Shown here in pieces: positions 26,023 through 36,559 of a DNA stretch of 64,000 nucleotides. A program made the position numbers and the translations under genes. The notes under the pieces are model-generated. The model was not told the origin of the DNA. It saw nothing but the letters and a program-made list of their open reading frames with translations, and did not search any database. Source of the DNA: Laguncularia racemosa (Eukaryota > Streptophyta > Magnoliopsida > Myrtales > Combretaceae); assembly GCA_037954665.1 (NCBI GenBank), contig JBBMOL010000071.1, positions 2,103,441 to 2,167,440 of the forward strand, read 5' to 3'. How positions within the stretch are numbered: position 1 is the stretch's first letter; the number at the start of each line of letters is the position of its first letter.

Positions 26023-26480
26023 TGACGCAGCGTAGGAAGCGTAAAAGCACAAGACCAACTCTAGGATTGGACCTCGCGAATAAACAAAGAACGATCTTAG
26101 TTTATTCCTTGAAATTCTTATTTGCGCACAATTGAGGATACAATAAGGTTAAATTCATAACCTTAAGGTAACACAGAGGATACACCTCTAAAAGGGTTTC
26201 AATTCATTAATATCTTAAAAGTCCCCCTTTACAATGGAATAAGATGTATTTATAAAGATGCTAGACTAACCTTAAGACTAGTTACCTAAAATAAACAAGA
26301 TACTATAAATAAAACAAAATTAAAATAATAAAATATGAAATAAATATAAGCTGGTGCAAAGCTGCCAACTTTGGTACATATATGCTGGCAGCTTAGTCTT
26401 CAACGTTGGCGGCATATATTTCTACGCCAACACTAAGCCGACGGCGTAAGGCCGGCTTTGGTCCTTTTTGCTTGTCATCA
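26023..26480 (-). repeat. Element C 3' LTR
   Basis: Minus-strand 3' LTR. It shares long identical blocks with 27752-28206, for example ACACAGAGGATACACCTC and AATATAAGCTGGTGCAAAG. It contains CAGCTT/GCCGGC-type GC-rich inverted motifs near its 5' end. Confidence 0.9.
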
Positions 26481-26980
26481 TTCTCTCCCACTTGCAAAGA
26501 ACTCGACCCCAAGTTCTCTTCTTGTGAATATGCTTTCCATGTCGTTTCCTCTCTTTGAATAGTCTTGATTTATCCCATTTATCTCGTCGCTTGATCGTGA
26601 GTCGCACTACATCATCCACCTCACCCAGAGTAACACTTGTCATCGAATTTTCTATTAAATTCATTTGTGCACAATCCGGATGGATTTGAGTGTTAATGGG
26701 ATAATCACCTTCTATGTTGATAGGAAGCAATAGAACAATTGCACTTATTATCCCTAGCGCTTCCTTTGGGTTGGAATATAAGTTTTTGGGCAAAGCATTA
26801 AACTCTACATCCTTAATCTCCTTCGTTGGTGCAATGAATCTGCTCGAAGTATCTCCAATCTTCAACTCTTCAGTAACCATCATCACCTGCTCATCATTCA
26901 ACAAAGGCTCCTCCACAATAGCTTCCTCACCAACACAATTTTTGTAGGCTTCAATTGCTTTACCACTGCCCCACCATCAT
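26422..26980 (-). CDS. Unidentified frame at the 3' end of element C
   Basis: An open minus-strand frame of about 180 codons, with no ATG near its start (a GTG at 26914-26916 is the first alternative start) and a stop inside the 3' LTR. It lies one frame away from the Gag remnant, so it may be the continuation of a frameshifted polyprotein. Visible: an acidic N-terminal part (EEPLLNDEQVMMVTEELK), a hydrophobic stretch (ALGIISAIVLLLPI), then a very basic tail (RLTIKRRDKWDKSRLFKERKR...). The tail runs into the purine tract and LTR, where gypsy elements usually end their Pol frame. I do not recognise it as RT, integrase or protease. Captured host sequence is another possibility. Confidence 0.4.
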
Positions 26981-27079
26981 CAATCAAAGTACTATGATCG
27001 TTAAGGGTTGAGTTTTCCTCTTGTTTGACCATCTCCTCCTTAAGCACTTCTGGAATTAAGTTTACTGGCTTAGGTGTCT

Positions 27080-27719
27080 GTGGAATTTTCTAAGGAAGGA
27101 TTTGTTCGTAATCTAGGAAAAAGAACTCTCATTCTAGCAAGCATTGCATCATAAACCAAGTCCTCACTAGATCTTTACCCTCAAGGCGTCTTACTCCTCG
27201 AAGTTGTTCCCACCAATACAATGCATCACCCTACAAACGACTCTCCACTAACTCTATCTTCATTCCATCAGAAATCCTCATATGGTCAAAGAATCTTTCA
27301 ACACCCTCAACCCAAACCTAAAACTCATTTAGACTCCTAGTACCATCGAACTCAGATACAACATATTTAAATTGAGAAAAGATTTCATCTTTATACCAGT
27401 AATTACATATGTTGTATTGTCTTATGCTACCATGGCCTCTTCTCCTAGCTAGATCTTTAAAAATCTCATCTTCATCATCCGTATCATAAGTAACAAAACT
27501 GATCCTTGGATCGCCTTCCGGTCGTCTCCAATAAACCTGCCTGCTACTGTTAGTATTGGATCGATAGATCAGGGCTTCACGATGCTGTTCCTTTCACTGG
27601 ATTTTCTAACCCATGGTCTCCTCTACCGCCCTTCGTATTGGTTGCCCGTAACATAGGACTTTCGTACCCCGAACACCGTCAAGAATACGACCGCCTCCTA
27701 TTCTATAGTCTCTTGACAT
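27080..27719 (-). pseudogene. Element C gag remnant (gypsy type)
   Basis: Reads from an ATG at 27717-27719, just downstream of the primer site. The retrotransposon-Gag signature is clear: EFDGTRSLNEF, VEGVERFFDHMRISD, KIELVESRL and GDALYWWEQL, followed by the typical 'W...F...DYEQ' end. This wording is typical of Ty3-gypsy Gag rather than copia. Several stops replace Trp, Gln or Arg positions (after SLNEF, after ESRL and earlier). No zinc knuckle follows. Confidence 0.75.
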
Positions 27720-27737
27720 CTCCACAGGATTCTATCC

Positions 27738-27749
27738 GCTCTGATACCA
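27738..27749 (-). other. Element C primer binding site (tRNA-iMet)
   Basis: Minus strand reads TGGTATCAGAGC, two bases inside the 5' LTR boundary; exact match to the usual plant initiator-Met-tRNA primer site. Confidence 0.9.
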
Positions 27750-27751
27750 AC

Positions 27752-28206
27752 TGACGTAGCGTAGGAAGCGTAAAACACGAGACAAATTCTAGGATTGGAC
27801 TTCATGAATAAACAAAGAACGATCTTAGTTTATTCCTTGAAATCCTCAATTGTGCACAATTGAGGATACAACAAGGTTAAATCCATAACCTTAGGATAAC
27901 ACAGAGGATACACCTCTAAAAGGGTTTCAATTCATTAATATCTTAAAAGTCCCCCTTTACAATGGAATAAGATGTATTTAAAAGATTCTAGACTAACCCT
28001 AAGACTAGTTACATAAAATAAACAAGATATTATAAATAAAATAAAATTAAAATAATAAATACGAAATAAATATAAGCTGGTGCAAAGCTGCCAACTTTGG
28101 TGCATATACACCGGCAGCTTAGTCTTCAACGCCGGCGGCGTATATTTCTACGCCAGCACTAAGCCAACGGCATTGGGCCGGCTTTGGTCTTTTTCGCTCG
28201 TCATCA
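27752..28206 (-). repeat. Element C 5' LTR
   Basis: Minus-strand 5' LTR, 455 bp, flanked outside by ATACA (28207-28211) and inside by the primer site. About 8% different from the 3' copy by hand count. Confidence 0.9.
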
Positions 28207-28211
28207 ATACA

Positions 28212-29236
28212 TCGATCCTATTATCATTTTTTAATTAACTACTATAATCTTCATCTAATATTTTGTAATATACACGCTAACATATTGTTAAGAAGAAAGA
28301 GAATAGGAACGTGGAAGGAAAATACCATCTGCCCAAGGAACATTCCAACGTGCGACAGCCTTCATGTTACCTGACAGCCTAACACTGTTGAAGTCACAAT
28401 ATCATGAGGCTTATACGCTATTTAGATCGTGGCCTATGACATGAAATTAAAAGCATTTTTCTCCAGATCCTTTTCTAAAAAATAAATAAATAAAACCATT
28501 AATCATTGATTCGGTATATAAAGTAAGTACTTTCACTTTCACATGATCTGAAAATCGTGGACAAACACTACACGCAATCCCTATAGTGTACCCATTTTTT
28601 TTTCTTTTTTTTTTTAATTTTTTTACTTTATTTCTAACGGAAAAATATTAACAAGTGTCCTACGGCTATCATTTTATAGATAAAATTAAATTACTGATGT
28701 ATCCTCCAAAACCAAGTAAAATAAAGCTACACGTTAAGTTTTAAAGATTGAGTATTTATCTACTGGATTTTATTCTAATTTTTAGAACTTGATTATTACA
28801 TTACTTGATTTTGATGATGATGCAGCAAAGGATTTTGCAGATCAAAACCCACCTAACATCAATGATTATGCATGCTTCCACAAAGCTGCGGCGTCCTATC
28901 TTATCTTTGTTGTAAAATTCAACCATTATATCAGAAATTCCGTGTGTAAAGATTAAGAAAGCATACGATGAAACATATATCTAGATGAGAAGTCCTTATT
29001 CTGATCCGGAGATCAAGCTTGCTCTTAACATTGACTCAGACTAGTAATATTAACAAAAATAATTTAGAAACAAAGCCCTATTTATTCCTAAACCTAATGT
29101 CACGTCCCAAATCTAGAGAGCACGATGAGTTCGATGCGTGATTTAGTCATCTAGTAATATCATACAAGACTCATATCTTTCATTATCCAAATTTTTTGCC
29201 CAGTTTTTCTAATTACCGGATAAATTTAAAAAAGAG
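28212..29236. other. Spacer between elements C and D
   Basis: No gene established. A short stretch at 28827-28912 has an acceptor-like TGATGCAG in front and an open reading (KDFADQNPPNINDYAC...) that could be a stray exon, but nothing continues it. The rest is AT-rich with poly-T near 28590-28620. Confidence 0.4.
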
Positions 29237-29241
29237 TCCCA

Positions 29242-29673
29242 TGTTGGTTATTCTCTTTCCTTTTTTATTGGAAACAAATAACCTCTAGATATGGTCCATA
29301 AATCCCATAATAAAGGAACAATATTATCCTACTAAATCGGGAATAATAAATCCCACTAAATCAAGAATAATAATATATCCCACTATATCAGGAAAGATAT
29401 GTTCCAAATAAATCCTAATTTTGTGGAACAACTCATTGATGGAATGAGTTATAAATAGGAGTACTACGGGGTCCCTAATCCTGCTCACAACTACAGAAAT
29501 ACACCATCTATATTGAGTGAGTTAAGGTTTAGAAGCACCAACCGTAACCGAGGCGTAACATTATTCTCCACCGAACAGGACACCTATTTGCTTTGCAATG
29601 GCTGGAGGTATGTAAAGGATTTATTTCACTTCCGCTGCCGCATATGATTAAGTTTCTATATGCTAGTTTAACA
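29242..29673 (+). repeat. Copia D 5' LTR
   Basis: TGTTGG...TTTAACA, 432 bp. Carries a TATA box, probable transcription start about 30 bases downstream, and an ATG plus splice donor near its 3' end. Contains direct short repeats of the AATCCCACTA/AATCGGGAATAAT type at 29325-29400. Confidence 0.95.
29449..29458 (+). promoter_or_regulatory. TATA box in copia D 5' LTR
   Basis: TTATAAATAG, a strong plant-type TATA box, about 150 bases before the LTR-borne ATG and 215 before the LTR end, which fits U3/R placement. The same box is kept at 35634-35643 in the 3' LTR. Confidence 0.75.
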
Positions 29674-29675
29674 TT

Positions 29676-29687
29676 TGGTATCAGAGC
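29676..29687 (+). other. Copia D primer binding site (tRNA-iMet)
   Basis: TGGTATCAGAGC, exact match to the usual initiator-Met-tRNA primer site, two bases after the 5' LTR. Confidence 0.95.
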
Positions 29688-30077
29688 CCTTAACGCCTCT
29701 GCCTTGCCCTATTGAATTCTGTGGAGTTTGGCTTTGGTTTTTTATTTGTCTGCTTAGCGGTGTTTTTAATTTTCTGATGATTAGAAATCGTTAAGTGATG
29801 AAATTTTATTTCTCATGTACTTATTGTTGCAAAGTGTAAGTATGACGTTTAGCAGAATAATTTTATATTAAAATTATTTGCATTTGTCAATGAATAAAAT
29901 TTATTAAAGGGAATTAATTCCTTTAGCATGCTATGAACTTAATTTGTGATGTTGCATGCTCATGTTGTATTTATGGTTTGCCATTATACTTGAAATGTTG
30001 ATTAGACAATATAAGAATGTTAGAAATATATTCATAATATATTGCTTATGGTTTTTTTATATACACGTGGAATATCT

Positions 30078-30540
30078 GTTGTAACACGGCCGTGCCTCTG
30101 GTCGTGTCAGCTTCTGGAAGCATAACTGTTGTAACACGGCCGTGCCTGGGGCCGTGCCTCTGGCCGTGTCAGCTTCTGGAAGCATAACTGTTGTAACACG
30201 GCCGTGCCTGGGGCCGTGCCTCTAGCCTTGTCAGCTTCTGGAAGCATAACTGTTGTAACACGGCCGTGCCTGGAGCCGTGCCTCTAGCCGTGTCAGCTTC
30301 TAGAAGCATAACTGTTGTAACACGGCCGTGCCTGGAGACGTGCCACTTGCCGTGTGAGCTTCTGGAAGCATAACTGTTGTAACACGGCCGTGCTTGGAGC
30401 CGTGCCTTTGGCCGTGTGAGCTTCTGGAAACATATTTGTTGTAACACACGGCCATGCCTTGAGCCGTGCCTTGAACCATGTGTGTTTTTGGGAGAGAATC
30501 TGACTGGAGACACGGCCGTGCCTCCTGGCCGTGCCTCTTA
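30078..30540 (+). repeat. GC-rich 62-bp tandem array with ACACGGCCGTG palindromes
   Basis: Seven units start with GTTGTAACAC at 30078, 30128, 30190, 30252, 30314, 30376 and 30438, followed by a partial eighth. The first unit is 50 bp and the others 62 bp. Each unit carries CACGGCCGTGCC, usually a second GGCCGTGCC, a GCCGTGT and then CAGCTTCTGGAAGCATAACT. The array sits inside the predicted intron. Because 62 is not a multiple of three, any long frame across it is an artefact of the repeat. Confidence 0.95.
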
Positions 30541-30746
30541 GCCTATGGATTTAGTTAATGATTAAGTGATCCATATAATTTTAAATGATTAGGGAATAGC
30601 CACAGCATCCTTAATTGATTAAAATTATAAGGATTAATTAGGATCACATATTGATAATAAATATTGTGTAGACAAAATAACAAATTATATTTTCTAATTT
30701 ACCTACAGGAATTAGAAAAGGGAACATAATTTGATAGTTTTATTGT

Positions 30747-31001
30747 AAGGCTTAAGAAGAATCTAATTGAATTAGAACTTTAGCCCACAGGCAAGTTTTA
30801 TGTCACTAGATTCACATTCTATCATGATAATAAGTCTTAAGTAGAATCTAATTGAATTAGAACTTTAGCCCACAGGCAAGTTTTATGTCACTAGATTCAC
30901 ATTCTATCATGATAATAAGTCTTAAGTAGAATCTAATTGAATTAAAACTTTAGCCCACAGGCAAGTTTTATGTCACTAGATTCATAATTTTTCATGATTT
31001 T
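30747..31001 (+). repeat. Three 85-bp tandem repeats in copia D leader
   Basis: Units start at 30747, 30832 and 30917 (AAGTCTTAAGTAGAATC...). The units are nearly identical; the third decays after AGATTCA. It ends about 70 bases before the predicted splice acceptor. Confidence 0.95.
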
Positions 31002-34000
31002 ACATTGGTAAAAGCATGTTATATATTGATTAGCCTCGAATTTTGAGCATGTTCATTTAATTATTGCAGCAATTCAACCTGTCAATTTTTCTGATATGCG
31101 ATGTGATGTTCCCGAGCTCAAAGGGGATAACTATAAGGTTTGGAAGGAGAGGGTTCTCCTTCATTTGGGATGGATGGACATTGATTATGCTATAAGGAAA
31201 GAAGAGCCCCCTACAGTAACAGAAACTAGCACTCTAGATGCGATAAGTCTTTATGAAAAATGGGAGCGATCCAATCGCCTATCAGTTATGTTCATAAAGA
31301 CTAAAATTTCTGCTGGTATCAGGGGCTCTATCGAGCAATATCAAAGGGTCCAAGATTTGCTGAAGGCCATTGATGAGCAATTTGCTACTTCAGACAAGGC
31401 AATGGCCAGCACCCTAATTATAGAGCTTTCAACTCTAAGACTCACCAATGTTAAGGGTGTGCGTGATCATATCATGCGCATGAGGGATATTGCGGCCCAA
31501 TTGAAGGCATTGGAGGTTGAGTTATCAGAATCCTTCCTTGTTCACTACATTCTTTGCACTTTACCTCAACAGTATGGCCCATTTAAGATATCCTATAACA
31601 CACATAAGGATAAATGGTCAATCAATGAATTATTGACCATGTGTGTTCAGGAAGAGGGCAGACTAATTATGGAGGAAAAGGAAAAAGAGAATGTGAACTT
31701 TACTACTCATGGGAAGAGCAAAAGGAGGGATCAAGCCAAGGACAAAGGGAAAGGGAAAATCCCTCCCATAAAGGACATTAAGAAGGAAGTCGTGTGCTTT
31801 TTCTGTAAAAAGAAAGGGCACATGAAGAAACAGTGCACCAAGTTCATGCAGTGGCTTGATAAAAAAGGTACTCAACTTTCACTTGTTTGTTATGAAACCA
31901 ATATGATTGATGTTAATCATAACACATGGTGGATTGATTCTGGTTCTACAATCCATGTGACCAATTCATTGCAGGATTTAAGAAACCTGCGGAATCCAGT
32001 GGGAAGTGAGCGTAGCATCTATTCAGGCAATAAGATGTCCTCACATGTGGAAGCTGTTGGGACGTGCAGCTTAGTTTTAAGTAGTGGTTACATTTTGCAA
32101 TTGAAAAGGACATTTTATATTCCTGGGTACTCTAGGAATTTAATTTCAGTTTCCAGACTTGTATCAGATGGTTATTCCTTTAACTTTTCGGACTCAGGAT
32201 TTACTTTGTTTTATAAATCTGATGTTATTGGATGTGGTACTTTGTCTGATGGTCTTTTTCTTCTTAGTTTACAAAATGATGATAACCATACTATTATGCA
32301 TGTTCATGAAAGGATTGGCACTAAACGATGTGTTATGGATGAGGAATCCTCTATGTTATGGCATCGGAGATTAGGTCATATCTCCATTAATAGAATTAAG
32401 AGGTTAGTAAATGATGGGGTACTTAGTGCTTTAGATTTTACTGATTTTGAGACTTGTATAAGTTATATTAAGGGAAAACAAACTAACAAGTCGAAAAAGG
32501 GTGCCAAAAGGAGTTCTGAATTATTGGAAATCATACATACAGACATTTGTAGTCCAGACATGGATGCGTACCGTAACAAGTATTTTGTCTCTTTTATAGA
32601 TGATTACTCACGATATATGTATCTCTACTTGCTTAATAACAAGAATGAAGCATTAGATGCTTTTAAGGTATTTAAAGCAGAAGTAGAAAAACAATGTGGA
32701 AAACATATTAAAATCGTGAGATCTGATAGAGGCGGGGAATACTATGGTAGATACACAGAGAATGGACAAGCGACTGGTCTATTTGCGAGGTTTCTTCAAG
32801 AAAATGGGATTGTTGCCCAATACAGTTTACCTGGCTCTCCAGACCAGAATGGAGTAGCTGAAAGGAGAAATCGAACATTATTGGACATGGTGCGGAGTAT
32901 GCTTGCAAACTCCAAGCTTCCTAACTTCTTGTGGAATGAAGCTCTTAAAACGGCTGTGTACATATTAAACTGAGTTCCAACCAAGGCTGTCCAAGGGACG
33001 CCATTTGAATTATTCAAAGGGTGGAAACCGAGTTTGCGACATGTACGCGTTTGGGGATGTCCGTCTGAAGTAAGAGTCTACAATCCACATGAGAAGAAGT
33101 TGGACCCAAGGACTATTAGTGGGTATTTTGTAGGATATGCCGAAAGGTCTAAGGGATATAGATTTTATTGTCCATCTCATAGTACTAGGTTTGTGGAATC
33201 AAGAAATGAAAATTTTCTTGAGAATGACTTGATCAGTGGGAGCGTTCGATCTCAAGACATTGGTTTTGAGAAAGACCATTCAGATGCCCAATATGACGCC
33301 TCGGGCAGTGGACTGATTGTTGTTAACAACACGCCTCCAGCACAAATGCGTGTTGAAAATTCAGTCCCCGAGGTACCACAAGCTGTCAATCCTGATTCAG
33401 TAGATGTTGAAGTTCAACAGATACCCGAAGCTATTGAACAGCCTGCTGAACGATATGATCCTGCCCTTCAAGAGAATGTTGATCTAGCATTGAGAAGATC
33501 TACTAGAGTAAGGAAATCAACAATTCCTAGTGACTATGTTGTATATCTATAAGAATGTGACTACAATATTGGAGCCGAAAATGATCCAGAGTCGTTTTCA
33601 CAGGCCATGAGTTCTAAGGATTCGAACTTGTGGCATAATGCCATGAAAGATGAGATGGATTCGATGGCATCTAACGGAGTCTAGAATCTCGTCAAGTTGC
33701 CTGATGGTGTAAAAGCCATTGGATGTAAATGGGTCTTCAAAACTAAGAAAGACTCACAAGGCAACATTGAGAGATATAAAGCAAGACTCGTTGCTAAAGG
33801 ATTCACTCAAAGGGAAGGAATTGATTATACAGAGACATTTTCTCCTGTGTCTAAGAAAGATTCCCTTCGTATAATGATGGCTTTGGTTGCACACTTTGAT
33901 TTGGAGTTGCACCAAATGGATGTGAAAACGGCTTTCCTTAATGGAGATCTAGAGGAAGAGGTTTACATGAAACAACCTGAAGGATTCTCTTCTAGTGAAG

Positions 34001-35426
34001 GTGAGCACTTGGTTTGCAAGCTTAATAAATCCATATATGGATTAAAACAAGCCTCCCGTCAATGGTATTTGAAATTCCATGATATCATCACTTCGTTTGG
34101 CTTTGAAGAAAACATGATAGATCAATGTATATACCAAAAGGTCAGTGGGAGTAAAATTTGTTTTCTTGTGCTATATGTGGATGATATTTTACTTGCAACT
34201 AATAATAAGGGTTGCTATATGAGGTGAAATAATTTCTCTCAATGAACTTTGATATGAAGGATATAGGTGAGGCATCTTATGTCATTGGCATTAAGATCCA
34301 TAGGGATAGATCTCAAGGCATTTTAGGCTTGTCTCAAGAAACCTATATCAATAAAGTTTTAGAGAGATTTCGGATGAAAGATTGTTCACCAAGTGTAGCA
34401 CCCATTATAAAGGGTGATAAATTCAGCTTAAGTCAGTGTCCCAAAAATGAGCTTGAGCAGGAACAAATGAGAAACATCCCATATGCTTCAGTTGTTGGAA
34501 GCCTGATGTATGCTCAGGTCTGTACCAGACCTGACATTGCATTTGCTGTTGGGATACTAGGAAGATATCAGAGTAACCCAGGTATTAACCACTGGAGAGC
34601 TGCAAAGAAGGTAATGAGGTACCTTCAAGGGACAAAGAGTTATATGCTCATATATAGACGAACCGATAATCTGGAGGTTGTTGGGTACTCCGATGCGGAT
34701 TTTGCCGGCTGTGTTGATTCACGTAAATCAACATCTGGATATGTTTTCATGTTTTCCAGTGGGGCCGTATCTTGGAGAAGTGCAAAGCAAACCTTGACTG
34801 CTACTTCCACGATGGAGGCCGAGTTCATATCTTGTTTTGAGGCTACCTCACATGGTGTATGGTTAAAGAGTTTTATATCTGGGCTTAGTATTGTCGACTC
34901 TATTTCTAGGCCATTAAGATTGTACTGTGATAATTTAGCTGCTGTATTTATGGCTAAGAACAATAAGAGTGGTAGTCGAAGTAAACATATCGACATCAAG
35001 TACTTAGCCATAAGAGAACGTGTTAAGGAAAAGAAAGTGGTCATCGAGCACATTAGCACTGAGTTAATGATAGCTGATCCTTTAACTAAAGGCATGCAAC
35101 TAAAGAGTTTTAAGGATCATGTGATGAGAATGGGACTTGGTTCCATAATGTAATTTTATTATGTTTTAATAAAACTCTTATTCAGTTGATGTTTTCTCAT
35201 TTAGCCTTGTGTACACATTTGTTTATACATTTATTTTGAGAAATATCATTAAGTCTGGACCTAGAATAAACATCGGGTTTATTCATCAAGTTCTATAAGA
35301 TTGAGAAACACAATGCATTGTAATACATGGGAGATAATACTCGTCATTAGAGGACCTATCACCATGATTCATGAATTTTGTTTCTCATTAAGATAAATTA
35401 TGGAATACATGAACCAAGTGGGAGAA

Positions 35427-35858
35427 TGTTGGTTATTCTCTTTCCTTTTTTATTGGAAACAAATAACCTCTAGATATGGTCCATGAATCCCATAATAAAG
35501 GAACAATATTATCCTACTAAATCGGGAATAATAAATCCCACTAAATCAGGAATAATAATATATCCCACTATATCAGGAAAGATATGTTCCAAATAAATCC
35601 TAATTTTGTGGAACAACTCATTGATGGAATGAGTTATAAATAGGAGTACTACGGGGTCCCTAATCCTGCTCATAACTACAGAAATACACTATCTATATTG
35701 AGTGAGTTAAAGTTTAGAAGCATCAACCGTAACCGAGGCGTAACATTATTCTCCACCGGACAGGACACCTATTTGCTTTGCAATAGCTGGAGGTATGTAA
35801 AGGATTTATTTCACTTCCGCTGCCGCATATGATTAAGTTTCTATATGCTAGTTTAACA
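35427..35858 (+). repeat. Copia D 3' LTR
   Basis: 432 bp, preceded by the purine tract at 35415-35426 and followed by TCCCA. Eight differences from the 5' LTR, all transitions. One of them changes the LTR-borne ATG to ATA (35783-35785), while the splice donor is kept. Confidence 0.95.
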
Positions 35859-35863
35859 TCCCA

Positions 35864-36559
35864 AATAAAGGGATGAGCAATAATGCTAGCAAGTAACTAC
35901 CCTACAACAAAATATACATGTTAAACTGCATATAACTGAATTTATTATTAAATGCAATAGTAACTGTAACCCTCGTATATAGTACCCATTTAATAGATTA
36001 TTTAAGGTGGGGGCAGCAAGGAAAAGCAAATTCAATATAAAAAACATAACCAGAATCAACTAGTCAAATGTAATCATCAGATCAATAGAGTTCAAGAGTC
36101 AAAAACCTCATACTAAGTTTATTGCACGTAATAGTCATAGAAAATCTAGTCCATTTCCTCCATCCATAATAGTATTCCATATCACTACTACAACACGTAT
36201 ATAGCTTCTCTCTAAATATGCCAACTTATATAATTATTGTTCTGTTATATCAACAATTCATTGATTTACACATGGTAATCTCAGCGTCTAAATTTATAAC
36301 TACTTCATCTCGAATGGTTTTCCTACCAGGAATCGAATTCTCCTATAATGGAGTTGTCAACTTATTTAATTTAGGAGCACCCTGCTTAGGTGACAAACAC
36401 CATGTCCTTTGCTTTTATGTCCATCCAAGTGCTTGAACGTGGAATATGTTGAAGCTTCAGCAATGAAGGAAGCCATTTCCTTTGCTTTATCTAATTGATG
36501 GAGTGGAGTTCACGTTAAGTTGATTGTTCTTTGCTTTTCCAATAATGTCCAAAATGTCA
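35864..36559. other. Spacer, nothing identified
   Basis: Continues the sequence interrupted by copia D. No gene recognised; the plus frame at 36218-36436 shows no known domain. Confidence 0.4.

Larger units (their letters stand above)
26023..28206 (-). mobile_element. Element C: complete, internally deleted gypsy-type LTR element
   Basis: A minus-strand LTR element of 2184 bp. LTRs lie at 26023-26480 (458 bp) and 27752-28206 (455 bp), each reading TGATGAC...ACGTCA or ACGCAGCGTCA-like ends on the minus strand. The target duplication ATACA is perfect (26018-26022 and 28207-28211). A Met-tRNA primer site adjoins the 5' LTR and a purine tract (GTGGGAGAGA) adjoins the 3' LTR. The 1.27-kb interior carries a gypsy-type Gag remnant and an unidentified basic frame but no protease, RT, RNase H or integrase, so the element is non-autonomous. 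Hand comparison of the LTRs gives about 8% difference, mainly transitions. Confidence 0.9.
29608..31069 (+). other. Predicted intron in copia D leader
   Basis: The donor AG|GTATGT at 29607/29608 and acceptor TTATTGCAG| at 31061-31069 are both near-consensus. Removing the 1462 bases joins the LTR-borne ATG in frame with the Gag frame. The intron contains the primer binding site, so splicing would give a subgenomic message that cannot be reverse-transcribed. It holds two tandem arrays. Confidence 0.55.
29598..35153 (+). pseudogene. Copia D gag-pol, spliced start in LTR, nearly intact
   Basis: Proposed exon 1 is 29598-29607 (ATG GCT GGA G) with donor GTATGT; exon 2 starts at 31070 after TTATTGCAG and joins in frame to the long frame. 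In-frame translation from 31096 gives Gag (PELKGDNYKVWKERVLLHLG), a zinc knuckle CFFCKKKGHMKKQC (about residue 234), protease DSG motif in WWIDSGST (278), GAG-pre-integrase LWHRRLGH (420), integrase with its three acidic positions (HTDI, RSDRGGEY, VAERRNR; about 485-590), RT with YVDDILL (near 34176) and RNase H (GYSDADFAGCVDSRKSTSGY). Stops: TGA 32971, TAA 33550, TAG 33682, TAA 34230; a single base is missing near 34210. The three Pol-frame stops at Arg, Gln and Trp positions fit C-to-T or G-to-A changes. It ends at TAA 35151-35153. Confidence 0.9.
29242..35858 (+). mobile_element. Copia D: young full-length Ty1-copia element
   Basis: 6617 bp, plus strand, with two 432-bp LTRs, a perfect target duplication TCCCA (29237-29241 and 35859-35863), a perfect primer site and a purine tract CAAGTGGGAGAA before the 3' LTR. 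The LTRs differ at 8 of 432 positions, all transitions. The Gag-Pol frame is almost full length but has four nonsense codons and a 1-base loss, so it is defective yet recent. The 1.4 kb between primer site and Gag holds two tandem arrays and looks like an intron joined to a start codon in the LTR. No other gene is carried. Confidence 0.95.

Noticed and set aside
30169..30513. A 114-codon minus-strand frame rich in RHGR/ARPCYNSYASRS repeats
   Set aside because: It runs through the 62-bp tandem array; the repeated wording comes from the DNA repeat, and 62 is not a multiple of three, so the frame shifts register at every unit. Not a gene.
34640..35095. A 151-codon minus-strand frame
   Set aside because: Lies opposite the well-supported copia D RNase H frame and has no recognisable domain; it is a shadow of that coding sequence.
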